The translations under genes and the position numbers were made by a program. Shown in pieces: positions 27,245-35,885 of a DNA stretch of 64,000 nucleotides. Position 1 is the first letter of the stretch, and every line of letters starts with the position of its first letter. The notes beneath the pieces were generated by a model. It was given only the letters and a program-made list of their open reading frames with translations. It did no database searches and was not told the DNA's origin. The stretch comes from Neisseria sp. MVDL19-042950 (GTDB lineage: Bacteria > Pseudomonadota > Gammaproteobacteria > Burkholderiales > Neisseriaceae): assembly GCF_030504625.1 (NCBI RefSeq), contig NZ_JAUKWH010000008.1:49053-113052 (forward strand). The letters run 5' to 3'.

Positions 27245-28000
27245 ATGCACACAGCCAAACTGTTTCTCGCCGTTTTCCTGCTTGCCGCAGGCACGGCTGC
27301 CGCCGCCGACATGGTTAAAGTAAAAGGAGGCAGCTACCGCCCGCTGTATCTGAAAAAAGATACGCCCATGATTGCCGTCAAGCCCTTCCAAATGGATGTG
27401 TTACCGGTTACCAATGCCGATTTTGCCGATTTTGTGCAAAAGCATCCGCAATGGCAATACGGCAAAGTCGGCAGCAAACAGGCCGAACAAGGCTATCTGC
27501 GTCATTGGGTAAAAAGCGGCAACGGCTATGCCCCCAAACCGGAAGACTTGAAAAAGCCCGTAACCAATGTTTCGTGGTTTGCCGCCAATGCCTACTGCAA
27601 TGCGCAAGGCAAACGCTTGCCGACAATGGATGAATGGGAATTCGCCGGACAAGCCTCCGCCACAAAAATCAACGGCACTGCCGAAGAAGGCTATAACCGC
27701 ACCATTCTCGACTGGTACGCCGAAGGCAGCCGAAAAGGCTTGCGCGACGTAGGCAAAAGCAAACCCAATTATTGGGGCATTTACGATATGCACGGCCTGA
27801 TTTGGGAATGGACAGAAGACTTTAACAGCAGCCTGCTCAGCTCCAACGCGGCGGCGGGCAACAATATGTTTTGCAGCGGCGCATCGGCAGGCTCCGCCGA
27901 CCCCAGCGATTACGCCGCATTCATGCGCTACGGTATCCGCACCAGCCTGCAAGCCAAATTCGTACTGAATAACCTCGGTTTCCGCTGCGCGAAAAAATAA
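27245..28000 (+). CDS. nirV: SUMF1/formylglycine-generating-type protein, NirV-like
   Basis: The 251-residue protein starts MHTAKLFLAVFLLAAGTAAA, a signal peptide; longer upstream starts are out of keeping with this. The rest is an FGE-sulfatase (SUMF1) domain: FQMDVLPVTNADFADFVQ, PVTNVSWFAANAYCNAQGKR, LPTMDEWEFAG, WGIYDMHGLIWEWTEDF and NNLGFRCAKK. NirV proteins of this family are frequently encoded beside copper nitrite reductases, as here, but their exact role is not known. The gene lies 278 bp after aniA with its own leader. Confidence 0.85.
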   Translation: MHTAKLFLAVFLLAAGTAAAADMVKVKGGSYRPLYLKKDTPMIAVKPFQMDVLPVTNADFADFVQKHPQWQYGKVGSKQAEQGYLRHWVKSGNGYAPKPEDLKKPVTNVSWFAANAYCNAQGKRLPTMDEWEFAGQASATKINGTAEEGYNRTILDWYAEGSRKGLRDVGKSKPNYWGIYDMHGLIWEWTEDFNSSLLSSNAAAGNNMFCSGASAGSADPSDYAAFMRYGIRTSLQAKFVLNNLGFRCAKK

Positions 28001-28731
28001 TGTGTTTTTTGGTTGTCGATTATCTCCTTTTGTTTCCTTTTCTGCTCTCCATAAACAAGCAGCTTGGCGGTACTTCTAAATGATGTGCCGCCGTTTTTTT
28101 GCATCCGCCCGCCCAAATGCGTAAATAATCCCCCCGCCCGCCTTACGGAAATACGCGGAAATTGCCCATAACCTTGTGAGCAGCTTGTGGATAAATAAGG
28201 CTTGGAATTGAATCATATGAGAAATTTTCTATCGCTCAAAATTTAAGCAGATTACAGTACAAGCCACAAAAACTGTTTATCCAAATGTGTATTGCCTGTG
28301 TATAAAACGGATAAATCGTTATTTCTATAATAAAAAACAAAACTGATTAAAAATTCAGCACCTTATCAGATTTGATGCAAACGGCCATCCTCGCTCTATT
28401 TCAAGCCTAACCGGTTGTGGCGGAACGTTATATTTTCGTAGGATGCATGCAAGGGAAGTTTATTGTTCCCTTTCTTATCTCCGCTTTAAAAGGCTGCAAA
28501 ATAAACGTCGTCGAGGTGCCGTTACCATAAGCATTGGCACAACCGGAACAAACACAACAACAAAACGCCGAAACATCTCTTTAAAGCCTAACCAAACTTA
28601 CCATAACAAATATATTTCTAATCTTTAGCACTTCCTAAGCACGCCGGATAAAACACATGCAATAATTAAACATACCGCATGCCGTGTTGCAAAAGCATAA
28701 ACAACAGCACACAAACTAAAAGGAGCAGCCC
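28001..28731. other. 730-bp intergenic region between nirV and the DUF445 gene
   Basis: No convincing gene is present; a 61-codon frame at 28443-28628 is basic and repetitive with no family resemblance. The left part has DnaA-box-like sequences (separate entry) with AT-rich DNA after them. The right part contains the promoter of the DUF445 gene. No DUS occurs in this stretch, unlike most gaps in the window. Confidence 0.5.
28186..28306. other. DnaA-box cluster (possible replication-origin-like site)
   Basis: TGTGGATAA at 28186-28194 is a perfect DnaA box on the minus strand. TTATCCAAA (28278-28286) and TGTGTATAA (28298-28306) each differ from the consensus at one base. An AT-rich run (28315-28360) follows. 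dnaA and dnaN are not nearby. It could be oriC, a DnaA-titration or regulatory site, or chance. Confidence 0.35.
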
Positions 28732-30051
28732 ATGCACACCCTGTCTGCAGAAGTACGGACGCAAAAAGCTCGCGCCCGCCTCAAAAAAAGCCGCCGTCTG
28801 GCCACCGGGTTATTGTTGTCGGCTTGCGTACTGTTTACCGTATCGGCAATCTATATCAAACAATATCCCGCACTCGGTTATCTGAAAGCCTTTGCCGAAG
28901 CCTCAATGGTAGGTGCATTGGCCGACTGGTTCGCCGTTACCGCCCTATTCCGCCGCCCGCTGGGGCTACCGATACCGCACACCGCCATTCTGCCGCGCAA
29001 CCAACACCGCATTGCCGACGAACTCGGGCGCTTTATCGAAAACAACTTCCTGCAAAGCAAGCCCATCGCCTTACGCGTTTATCAAGCTGCACCGAGCGAA
29101 AAGTTATTAAACTGGCTGGCTTCCGAACCAACCCGTACCCAATGGATGCCGTGGCTGGCTAAACAATTGGTTCCGCTTATCAAGATTGCCAAACCCGAAC
29201 AAGTATCCCGCTTTTTAAGCCAACTTCTTACCGAGCAATACAGCGGCGACAAAATCGGCAAAACGCTTTCAGACGGCCTCTCTGCTTTAAAAACCCAAGG
29301 GCTGCACGAAACCCTGTTTACGGCCGTCTTAAAACAAACCTGCCGCTGGCTGAAAAACCCCGAAACCCGCGCCCTACTGGAACAAAACTTGTACGAATGG
29401 GCGGCAAGAATCAAAAGCGACAATCCCGGCGCATGGGAAAGATTGAAAGCCTCATTAAAAGGCACATTGGTAGACAAAGTGGACGGCTGGGTATCTGAAA
29501 AAGCCTTGGAATGGGCGGACTCCTATCTTGCCGCCGCACTGGAAGACCCCAACCACCGCATCCGCCGAAGTTTTGACGAACAGTTCGACCGCATCACGGA
29601 AGCTCTGCGCCATTCCCGACTGTGGCATAAAAAACTGGAGCGCGAAAAAAACCGCTTTGCCGAATCCCCCGCTTTGCACGAAATCCTGCAACAAAGCTGG
29701 CAAAGTCTGCAAACATGGACGGAAAACGATGTGGAAAAACCGGATTCCCTATGGCTGGCGCAATTAAACAAACTTCTCGACCACATGCTCGCCCAAGCGG
29801 CGAAATACCCGCAATTTATGCGCCGCACGGATGTGCGCATCTCGCTGATGGTGCGCGATTTTGTGATGCGCTACAAAGAAAAAGCCGCATTATTTGTATC
29901 CGACAAAGTAAAAGGCTGGGACAGCACGCAAATGGTCGAAAAACTGGAACTCAGCGTCGGCCGCGATTTACAGTTTATCCGCATCAACGGCACCTTAGTC
30001 GGCGGCTTGGTGGGGCTTGCCATTTATTGCGTGTCGCAATGGGCGTTTTGA
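28732..30051 (+). CDS. DUF445 family membrane-associated protein (YjiN-like)
   Basis: A 439-residue protein with one N-terminal transmembrane segment (residues 24-50), the family sequence GALADWFAVTALFRRPLGLPIP HTAILP nearby, a long soluble helical middle, and a C-terminal hydrophobic anchor (INGTLVGGLVGLAIYCVSQW). This is the DUF445/YjiN layout. The function is not established. AGGAGC lies eight bases before the ATG. It carries an internal DUS (TLSDGLSALK) and stands alone between two strong terminator regions. Confidence 0.85.
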   Translation: MHTLSAEVRTQKARARLKKSRRLATGLLLSACVLFTVSAIYIKQYPALGYLKAFAEASMVGALADWFAVTALFRRPLGLPIPHTAILPRNQHRIADELGRFIENNFLQSKPIALRVYQAAPSEKLLNWLASEPTRTQWMPWLAKQLVPLIKIAKPEQVSRFLSQLLTEQYSGDKIGKTLSDGLSALKTQGLHETLFTAVLKQTCRWLKNPETRALLEQNLYEWAARIKSDNPGAWERLKASLKGTLVDKVDGWVSEKALEWADSYLAAALEDPNHRIRRSFDEQFDRITEALRHSRLWHKKLEREKNRFAESPALHEILQQSWQSLQTWTENDVEKPDSLWLAQLNKLLDHMLAQAAKYPQFMRRTDVRISLMVRDFVMRYKEKAALFVSDKVKGWDSTQMVEKLELSVGRDLQFIRINGTLVGGLVGLAIYCVSQWAF

Positions 30052-30126
30052 ACAAGATGCAGATTTTCCATACTGTAAAAAGCCGTCTTAAAATGCCGTC
30101 CCCATACTATATATATATAAAGTAAC

Positions 30127-30168
30127 TTGAGGCCGTCTGAAAAACGCTCGGTTTTCAGACGGCCTCAA
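30127..30168. terminator. DUS-pair terminator after the DUF445 gene
   Basis: TTGAGGCCGTCTGAAAA pairs with TTTTCAGACGGCCTCAA across an 8-nt loop, a 17-bp stem. Confidence 0.75.
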
Positions 30169-30193
30169 AGCAGCGTATAATTTCATCACAAAC

Positions 30194-30213
30194 AAACCGC
30201 CTTCGGGCGGTTT
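30194..30213. terminator. Second terminator hairpin with a TTCG tetraloop
   Basis: AAACCGCC and GGCGGTTT enclose a TTCG tetraloop, the most stable kind of RNA hairpin. It lies 26 bp beyond the DUS terminator. Confidence 0.7.
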
Positions 30214-30252
30214 CATTGTACGTTTTTCCCCGATTTTATTCTTTATATATAA

Positions 30253-30310
30253 GTAGTGAAGCAAGCGCTCGAATCCGCATGTTCCGCACGAGGGATTAAA
30301 AATTCACTAC
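30253..30310 (+). promoter_or_regulatory. Structured leader before the Bcr/CflA gene
   Basis: GTAGTGAA (30253-30260) and TTCACTAC (30303-30310) are perfect complements enclosing 42 nt with an inner CTCG/CGAG stem. The structure ends 20 bp before the start codon of the efflux gene. It might control its translation, or be a remnant of a miniature element. Confidence 0.35.
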
Positions 30311-30330
30311 GCCTGCCCGAAAGACATTAA

Positions 30331-31557
30331 ATGCCCCCTGCCCCGCAAACACTCGGCGACAAACAGATGGCCACACTGTTAGCCATGCTCGTTGCCTTAA
30401 TGCCTTTTTCCGTTGATGCCTATCTGCCCGCCATTCCCGCAATGGCGGAAAGTCTGAATGCAGACATTCACCGTATCGAACAAAGCCTGAGTACCTTTCT
30501 GTTCGGCGTTGCCGCCGGTCAGATTATCGGCGGTTCGATTTCCGATATCAAAGGCCGCCGTATCGTCGCACTTACCGGCCTGCTGATTTATATCGCCAGC
30601 GTTATCGAGCTTGCTCTGGTTCAAACCGGCGAACAACTGCTGCTGTTACGGTTGGTACAGGCTTTCGGCGCGGGCATGACGGTAGTCGTGGTCGGCGCGG
30701 TTGTACGCGACAACTACGAAGGCAGAAAAGCCGCGCAAATGTTCGCCTTAATCGGCATCATCATGATGGCCGCCCCACTGGTTGCCCCGATGATCGGCGC
30801 AGTTTTGCAAAGCATCGGCGGCTGGCGGGCGATTTTCATATTCTTAGGTATTTATGCCGCTGCCGTTTGGCTGTTGTTACATCGTTTTCTCGCCAAACCG
30901 AACGCCACGGAAGCCATCGGCTTCGGCATTTTCCGCAATGTTGCCGGCCGCTACCGCCGCGTACTCGGCACCACGCCCGCATTAGGCTATCTGTTTTTCC
31001 AAGCCTTCAGCTTTTCCTCCATGTTTTGCTTCCTTACCGAATCATCATTCGTCTACATGAAGCTATACGGCATTTCCGCCCACACTTACGCATGGGTATT
31101 CGGTATGAACATCATTACCATGGCTTTTTTCAACCGCATTACCGCATGGCGGCTGAAGAGAGGCACCCACACACAAAAAATCCTGACTTGGGGCATCATC
31201 ATCCAATTTACCGCCAACACCCTGATGTTTGTGTCCGTTTTAATCTTCAAACTGCCTCCCATGTGGCTGCTGGTCGGCTGCGTCATGATTTCCGTCGGCA
31301 CGCAAGGTTTGGTAACCGCCAACACACAGGCGGGATTTATGAGCTATTTCAGAAAAGAAGGGGGCAGCGCCAATGCCGTACTGGGCGTGAGCCAGTCAGT
31401 GATCGGGGCCTTAATGGGTATGTTTACCACATGGCTGCACAACGGCACCGCCACCGTCATGTCAAGCATGATGCTGCTATCAACCGTTTGCGGTATCGTA
31501 TTGTTATGGCTGTGCTCACACCGCGATTGGCACGAAAATCTCAAAAACGAAATATAA
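30331..31557 (+). CDS. Bcr/CflA family drug-efflux MFS transporter
   Basis: The 408-residue protein has twelve predicted transmembrane helices and the drug:H+ antiporter-1 features: MPFSVDAYLPAIPAMAESL in helix 1, GQIIGGSISDIKGRR (motif A), LRLVQAFGAGMTVVVVGAVVRD (motif B) and GWRAIFIFLGIYAA. Bcr/CflA proteins export bicyclomycin, sulfonamides, chloramphenicol or dipeptides; the substrate here cannot be deduced. It is probably monocistronic. A partial Correia-like sequence follows its stop. Confidence 0.9.
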   Translation: MPPAPQTLGDKQMATLLAMLVALMPFSVDAYLPAIPAMAESLNADIHRIEQSLSTFLFGVAAGQIIGGSISDIKGRRIVALTGLLIYIASVIELALVQTGEQLLLLRLVQAFGAGMTVVVVGAVVRDNYEGRKAAQMFALIGIIMMAAPLVAPMIGAVLQSIGGWRAIFIFLGIYAAAVWLLLHRFLAKPNATEAIGFGIFRNVAGRYRRVLGTTPALGYLFFQAFSFSSMFCFLTESSFVYMKLYGISAHTYAWVFGMNIITMAFFNRITAWRLKRGTHTQKILTWGIIIQFTANTLMFVSVLIFKLPPMWLLVGCVMISVGTQGLVTANTQAGFMSYFRKEGGSANAVLGVSQSVIGALMGMFTTWLHNGTATVMSSMMLLSTVCGIVLLWLCSHRDWHENLKNEI

Positions 31558-31612
31558 GTAGTATGTCAAGGTGCAGCAACGCCGTAGTAAAAATCAAGTT
31601 TATCTGCCATAT
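31558..31612. repeat. Right half of a Correia-like element
   Basis: AGTATGTCAAGGTGCAGCAA and the following CGCCGTAGTAAAAATCAAG are nearly identical to the right half of the intact element at 63860-63966. The outer repeat has decayed to TATCTGCCATAT. Confidence 0.5.
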
Positions 31613-31620
31613 CCGAACAG

Positions 31621-31684
31621 AGGCCGTCTGAAAACAAATACAGCATCAACCCCTTAAAACCGAATGCCCTTTCAGACGGCCTCA
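31621..31684. terminator. Inverted DUS pair before pheA
   Basis: GAGGCCGTCTGAAA and TTTCAGACGGCCTC are separated by about 36 nt. It ends 50 bp before the pheA start and probably ends the efflux-gene transcript. Confidence 0.55.
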
Positions 31685-31734
31685 ATGGTGCTAAAATCCA
31701 CCATCCATACAAAAGATAAGATAAAAGGAATACC

Positions 31735-32817
31735 ATGTCTGCCGACGACAAACTGCTGCCGCACCGCAATGCCATCGACAAAATCGATGCCACGATTCTC
31801 AACCTGCTCAACCAACGCGCCGGCCACGCACGCGCCATCGGCGAGCTCAAAGGCACCGGCACGGTATACCGCCCCGAACGGGAAGCGGCCGTCTTAAACC
31901 GCATCCAAAATCTCAACCACGGCCCTCTTCCCAACGAAGCCGTCGCCCGTCTTTTCCGCGAAATCATGAGCGAATGTCTCGCCGTCGAACGCCCGTTAAC
32001 CATTTCCTATCTCGGGCCGGCAGGCACTTTTACCCAGCAAGCCGCCATCAAACACTTCGGCCATGCCGCACACACCCAAGCCTGCACAACCATCGACGAA
32101 TGTTTCCGCCAAGTTGAGGCCCGTCAAGCCGATTATCTGGTCGCCCCCGTAGAAAACTCCACCGAAGGGAGCATAGGCCGCACCCTCGATTTACTATCCG
32201 TTTCCCCGCTGCAAGCCTGCGGCGAAGTCGTACTGCGGATTCACCACCACCTGCTGCGCAAAAACAGCAGCGAAAAAACCGGCATCAAAAAAATCTACGC
32301 CCACGCACAAGCACTCGCCCAGTGCCACGAATGGCTCAACCGCCACCTGCCTGATGCCGTACGCATCTCCGTATCCAGTAACGCCGAAGCAGCCCGCTTG
32401 GCTGCCGAATCAAACGAAGCCGCCGTTGCCGCCATTGCAGGACAAACCGCCGCCGAGCTCTACCGTTTAACCAAAGTGGCCGACAATATAGAAGACGAAC
32501 CCAACAACACCACCCGCTTCCTCGTGCTCGGACACCAAACCACTACTCCCACAGGCCGAGACAAAACCTCGCTCGTCGTTTCCACTCCCAACAAAGCAGG
32601 AGCAGTCAACGCTCTGCTTAAACCATTTACCGAACAAAGCATTTCCATGACTAAATTCGAAAGCCGCCCCAGCAGGTCTGGTTTATGGGATTACCTCTTC
32701 TTCATCGATATAGAAGGGCATAAAGACGACACCAAAGTGCAGGCCGCTCTAACGGAGCTGAACGACAGAGCTTCATTCGTCAAAATCATCGGCTCATACC
32801 CGACGGCGATCTTATAA
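31735..32817 (+). CDS. pheA: Bifunctional chorismate mutase / prephenate dehydratase (P-protein)
   Basis: The 360-residue protein makes phenylpyruvate from chorismate, the committed route to phenylalanine. Residues 1-90 are an AroQ chorismate mutase (HRNAIDKIDATILNLLNQRA). Residues 95-275 are prephenate dehydratase (YLGPAGTFTQQAAIKHFG, VAPVENSTEGSIGRTLDLL, NNTTRFLVLG). Residues 280-360 are an ACT domain with the phenylalanine-binding ESRPSR motif (KFESRPSRSGLWDYLFFID). Its presence predicts feedback inhibition by phenylalanine. Start ATG 31735 has AAAGGA nine bases ahead. Confidence 0.96.
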   Translation: MSADDKLLPHRNAIDKIDATILNLLNQRAGHARAIGELKGTGTVYRPEREAAVLNRIQNLNHGPLPNEAVARLFREIMSECLAVERPLTISYLGPAGTFTQQAAIKHFGHAAHTQACTTIDECFRQVEARQADYLVAPVENSTEGSIGRTLDLLSVSPLQACGEVVLRIHHHLLRKNSSEKTGIKKIYAHAQALAQCHEWLNRHLPDAVRISVSSNAEAARLAAESNEAAVAAIAGQTAAELYRLTKVADNIEDEPNNTTRFLVLGHQTTTPTGRDKTSLVVSTPNKAGAVNALLKPFTEQSISMTKFESRPSRSGLWDYLFFIDIEGHKDDTKVQAALTELNDRASFVKIIGSYPTAIL

Positions 32818-33205
32818 ACCTTACCTATCGGCCTATGGCGATCTGGCCGTCTGAAGCCTGCCGACTGGCTTGCAATATCCGTACAAGCCAGTAAAACCAA
32901 GCTTCCGCAACTTCGTTTGCCAAAAAACAACAAAAAATGACAACTTGTTGTAATCCTGCCAAAAATTAATGGAAAATTTATAACCAACTGATTATATTAA
33001 ATTTAATTAAATAATGTGGAAGAAACAACACACATTATGTTGCAAACGCATCAAACAGAAGCCGATAAAGTTTGTTTTTTTGCAACGAAGCAATTATATT
33101 AGCAGACATGAAATCGCTAACCTTGCGATGAGTGCAAAAGCTTAGATGGATTTCATACCTCCCCATTTAAGTTTGTTTTCTTAACGATAGAAAAGGAATA
33201 CAGCA
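32818..33205. other. Promoter region of the porin gene
   Basis: After a single DUS near 32845 the sequence becomes AT-rich with long A and T runs, as expected before a very highly expressed gene. A small hairpin (ATCGC/GCGAT, about 33113-33129) falls in the probable leader. AAAGGA precedes the porin start by eleven bases. I could not fix one -35/-10 pair with confidence. Confidence 0.45.
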
Positions 33206-34309
33206 ATGAAAAAAACTCTGATTGCTTTGACTCTGGCAACTTTGCCTGTAGCTGCTTTTGCCGACGTAACTCTGTACGGTCAAATCAAAGCTGGGGTAGA
33301 AGTTTCTAAAATTAAAACAGGTTCTGGCGTAAATAAAGACAAATCCAAAACTGCCACTGAAATCGCTGACTTCGGTTCACGCATTGGCTTCAAAGGTCAT
33401 GAGCACATCGGTTCTGGTCTGAATGCTATCTGGCAAATTGAGAACAAAGTTTCTGTTGCTGGCGGTGGTGAATTGGCTGGTCGTGAGTCTTTCATCGGCT
33501 TGGAAGGTGGTTTCGGTAAAATCCGTGCCGGTAAGTTAGCTACCCAACTGGATGACATGGATCAAGTAGATCCGTGGGAATACAATAGTTCTGCTTTAGG
33601 CTTGGGCGTATTTACTCGTACCGGTAAGAAAGTAACTTCTATTAAATATGATACTCCTGTATTCGGTGGCTTCAGCGCTAATGTTCAATACACTCCGCGC
33701 GACAATGCCAATCCTGCTGATAAATATGATCACAAGCAACCTGCTAAAGATGCTTACTATGCTGGTTTAAACTATGAAAACTCTGGCTTCTTTGCACAAT
33801 ATGGTGTTGGTGTGCAAAAAAATGCTTACAATTTGATCGATGCTCAAGGTAATCCTGGTAAAGGTAAAACCGGACACGTTCACCGCATCGGAGGTGGCTA
33901 CGATGCTAACAACTTATTTGTAGCAGTAGGTGCTCAATATGACAAAGGCTTTACTAACCTAGATACTTATGAGCGTGCCTTTACTGGTGAAGATAAACCA
34001 GACCGTCCTCTTACTTCTGATGAAGCTGGTGGTTTAGAAATTAAAGAAGTTGCTGTAACTGGTGCATACCGTTTTGGTAACGTAACTCCTCGCGTTTCTT
34101 ACGCTCATGGTTGGGATGTTAAAGAGTTATCACAATCTAAAAAACCATCTATTAAAGATAGTAAATATGACCAAGTTATTGTAGGTGCTGACTACGATTT
34201 CTCTAAACGTACTACTGCTCTGGTTTCTGCTGGCTGGTTGAGAGCTGGTAAAGGTGACACTAAATACCAAAGTACTGCTGGCTTGGTTGGTCTGCGTCAC
34301 AAATTCTAA
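33206..34309 (+). CDS. PorB-type trimeric general porin
   Basis: The 367-residue outer-membrane protein has a signal peptide (MKKTLIALTLATLPVAAFA) and a 16-strand beta-barrel of the Gram-negative porin family, starting DVTLYGQIKAGVEVS and ending with the phenylalanine expected of outer-membrane barrels (GLVGLRHKF). The sequence GFKGHEHIGSGLNAIWQIE and the loop-3 region FGKIRAGKL are typical of neisserial PorB. It admits small solutes. Codon use shifts to GCT, GGT and ACT, unlike neighbouring GC-rich genes, as expected of a very abundant protein. Confidence 0.93.
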   Translation: MKKTLIALTLATLPVAAFADVTLYGQIKAGVEVSKIKTGSGVNKDKSKTATEIADFGSRIGFKGHEHIGSGLNAIWQIENKVSVAGGGELAGRESFIGLEGGFGKIRAGKLATQLDDMDQVDPWEYNSSALGLGVFTRTGKKVTSIKYDTPVFGGFSANVQYTPRDNANPADKYDHKQPAKDAYYAGLNYENSGFFAQYGVGVQKNAYNLIDAQGNPGKGKTGHVHRIGGGYDANNLFVAVGAQYDKGFTNLDTYERAFTGEDKPDRPLTSDEAGGLEIKEVAVTGAYRFGNVTPRVSYAHGWDVKELSQSKKPSIKDSKYDQVIVGADYDFSKRTTALVSAGWLRAGKGDTKYQSTAGLVGLRHKF

Positions 34310-34326
34310 TCTACTGATTAGTTAGG

Positions 34327-34359
34327 AAAAGAGTCTGCTTTGTGCAGGCTCTTTTTTTA
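34327..34359 (+). terminator. Porin terminator
   Basis: AAAGAGTCTGC pairs with GCAGGCTCTTT across a 5-nt loop, followed by a T-run. It is a strong conventional terminator without a DUS. Confidence 0.88.
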
Positions 34360-34526
34360 TTACCTTTATTTTCACTTAATTTGAACCTCTCTCAATTACA
34401 CCCCCATAAAATTATTCTTTATATATTCAATAAATATTTTCAGACGGCCTCTCCACTTCATTGTTACAATACAGCTTAAAACACAAGCTGCCTGCCTACC
34501 CTACAGCACAAATTCTGGGAGCATTC

Positions 34527-35810
34527 ATGTCATCCAACACATCCAGCATTATGCGGCAGATTTTTTCCCGCCGCATGCTGATTTGTATTTTTACCGGCTT
34601 TACTTCCGGTCTTCCTTTATATTTTTTGATTAATCTGATTCCCGCTTGGCTGCGTAGTGAACATATCGACTTAAAGACCATCGGTCTGTTCGCTTTAATC
34701 GGCTTACCTTTCACTTGGAAGTTTATTTGGTCGCCCATCATAGATGCCGTACGCCTGCCCTTTTTAGGACGTAGACGCGGTTGGATGCTGGTTACACAAA
34801 TCGGCCTGTTGCTAACATTAGCTGCTTATGCTTTCTTAAACCCGCAACAACATATCCCCATCATTATGGGGCTTTCTGTAGTGGTGGCATTTTTTTCTGC
34901 CAGCCAAGACATCGTTCTTGATGCTTTCCGGCGGGAAATATTAACTGACAATGAGTTGGGGTTAGGTAACGCTATACACGTCAATGCTTATCGGATTGCC
35001 GCGTTAATTCCGGGCTCTTTGTCTCTGGTACTGGCAGACATCATGCCGTGGCACAATGTTTTTTTGATTACGGCTCTGTTTATGTTACCCGGCCTGCTGA
35101 TGACGTTATTCCTTGCCCAAGAACCGGATTTACCGCCTTCTTCTCCCAAAACTTTCAAACAAACCGTGGCAGATCCTTTTTATGAGTTTTTCAGCCGCAA
35201 AGGTGTAAAACAGGCGCTACTGGTATTGGCCTTCATTTTTCTCTATAAAATCGGCGACAGCATGGCCACCGCATTAGCTACGCCGTTTTATCTCGATATG
35301 GGATACAGCAAAACCGATATCGGCTTGATTGCCAAAAATGCCGGATTATGGCCTGCAGTTATTTTCGGTATCATCGGCGGCATCTGGATGTTGAAATTAG
35401 GTATAAATAAAGCATTATGGCTATTTGGTTTCGTGCAAATCGTAACGATTTTAGGATTCGTATGGCTGGCGGGATTCGGCCATTTTGAAACAGTAACCGC
35501 CACAGAGCGCTGGATGTTGGCCGGCGTTATCGGTGCGGAAGCCGTTGGAGTCGGGTTAGGAACAGCCGCGTTTGTGGCTTATATGGCACGGGAAACCAAC
35601 CCTGCTTTTACCGCCACCCAATTGGCCTTGTTTACCAGCCTTGCTGCCGTACCCCGCACATTCATCAATGCCACTACCGGCTATTTGATTGAATGGTTGG
35701 GCTACGTTAACTTCTTTTGGCTTTGTTTCTTCCTAGCGGTACCCGGTATGTTACTGCTCTTTAAAGTGGCACCCTGGAACGGAGATAAAGCACAAACTCC
35801 GATATCGTAA
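34527..35810 (+). CDS. ampG: AmpG family muropeptide permease
   Basis: The 427-residue protein starts MSSNTSSIMRQIFSRRMLIC; GGGAGC lies six bases before this ATG. It has twelve to fourteen hydrophobic helices and the AmpG signatures GFTSGLPLYFLINLIPAWLR, WSPIIDAVRLPFLGRRRGW, FFSASQDIVLDAFRREIL and VAYMARETNPAFTATQLALF. AmpG imports anhydro-muropeptides from the periplasm for peptidoglycan recycling. This matches anmK at the other end of the window, which uses the anhydroMurNAc so released. Confidence 0.93.
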   Translation: MSSNTSSIMRQIFSRRMLICIFTGFTSGLPLYFLINLIPAWLRSEHIDLKTIGLFALIGLPFTWKFIWSPIIDAVRLPFLGRRRGWMLVTQIGLLLTLAAYAFLNPQQHIPIIMGLSVVVAFFSASQDIVLDAFRREILTDNELGLGNAIHVNAYRIAALIPGSLSLVLADIMPWHNVFLITALFMLPGLLMTLFLAQEPDLPPSSPKTFKQTVADPFYEFFSRKGVKQALLVLAFIFLYKIGDSMATALATPFYLDMGYSKTDIGLIAKNAGLWPAVIFGIIGGIWMLKLGINKALWLFGFVQIVTILGFVWLAGFGHFETVTATERWMLAGVIGAEAVGVGLGTAAFVAYMARETNPAFTATQLALFTSLAAVPRTFINATTGYLIEWLGYVNFFWLCFFLAVPGMLLLFKVAPWNGDKAQTPIS

Positions 35811-35824
35811 TCCCATAGCATCAA

Positions 35825-35856
35825 AAAGGCCGTCTGAAAACTTTTCAGACGGCCTC
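35825..35856. terminator. DUS-pair terminator between ampG and the OmpA-like gene
   Basis: AAAAGGCCGTCTGAAAA and TTTTCAGACGGCCT form a stem with essentially no loop between convergent genes. Confidence 0.78.
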
Positions 35857-35885
35857 TGCAATTACCTTAGCATTGAAAGCTTAAA

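Noticed and set aside
28443..28628. A 61-codon plus-strand frame in the nirV-DUF445 gap
   Set aside because: Its start lacks a Shine-Dalgarno sequence, and the product is a run of Thr, Asn, Lys and Arg without recognisable structure.
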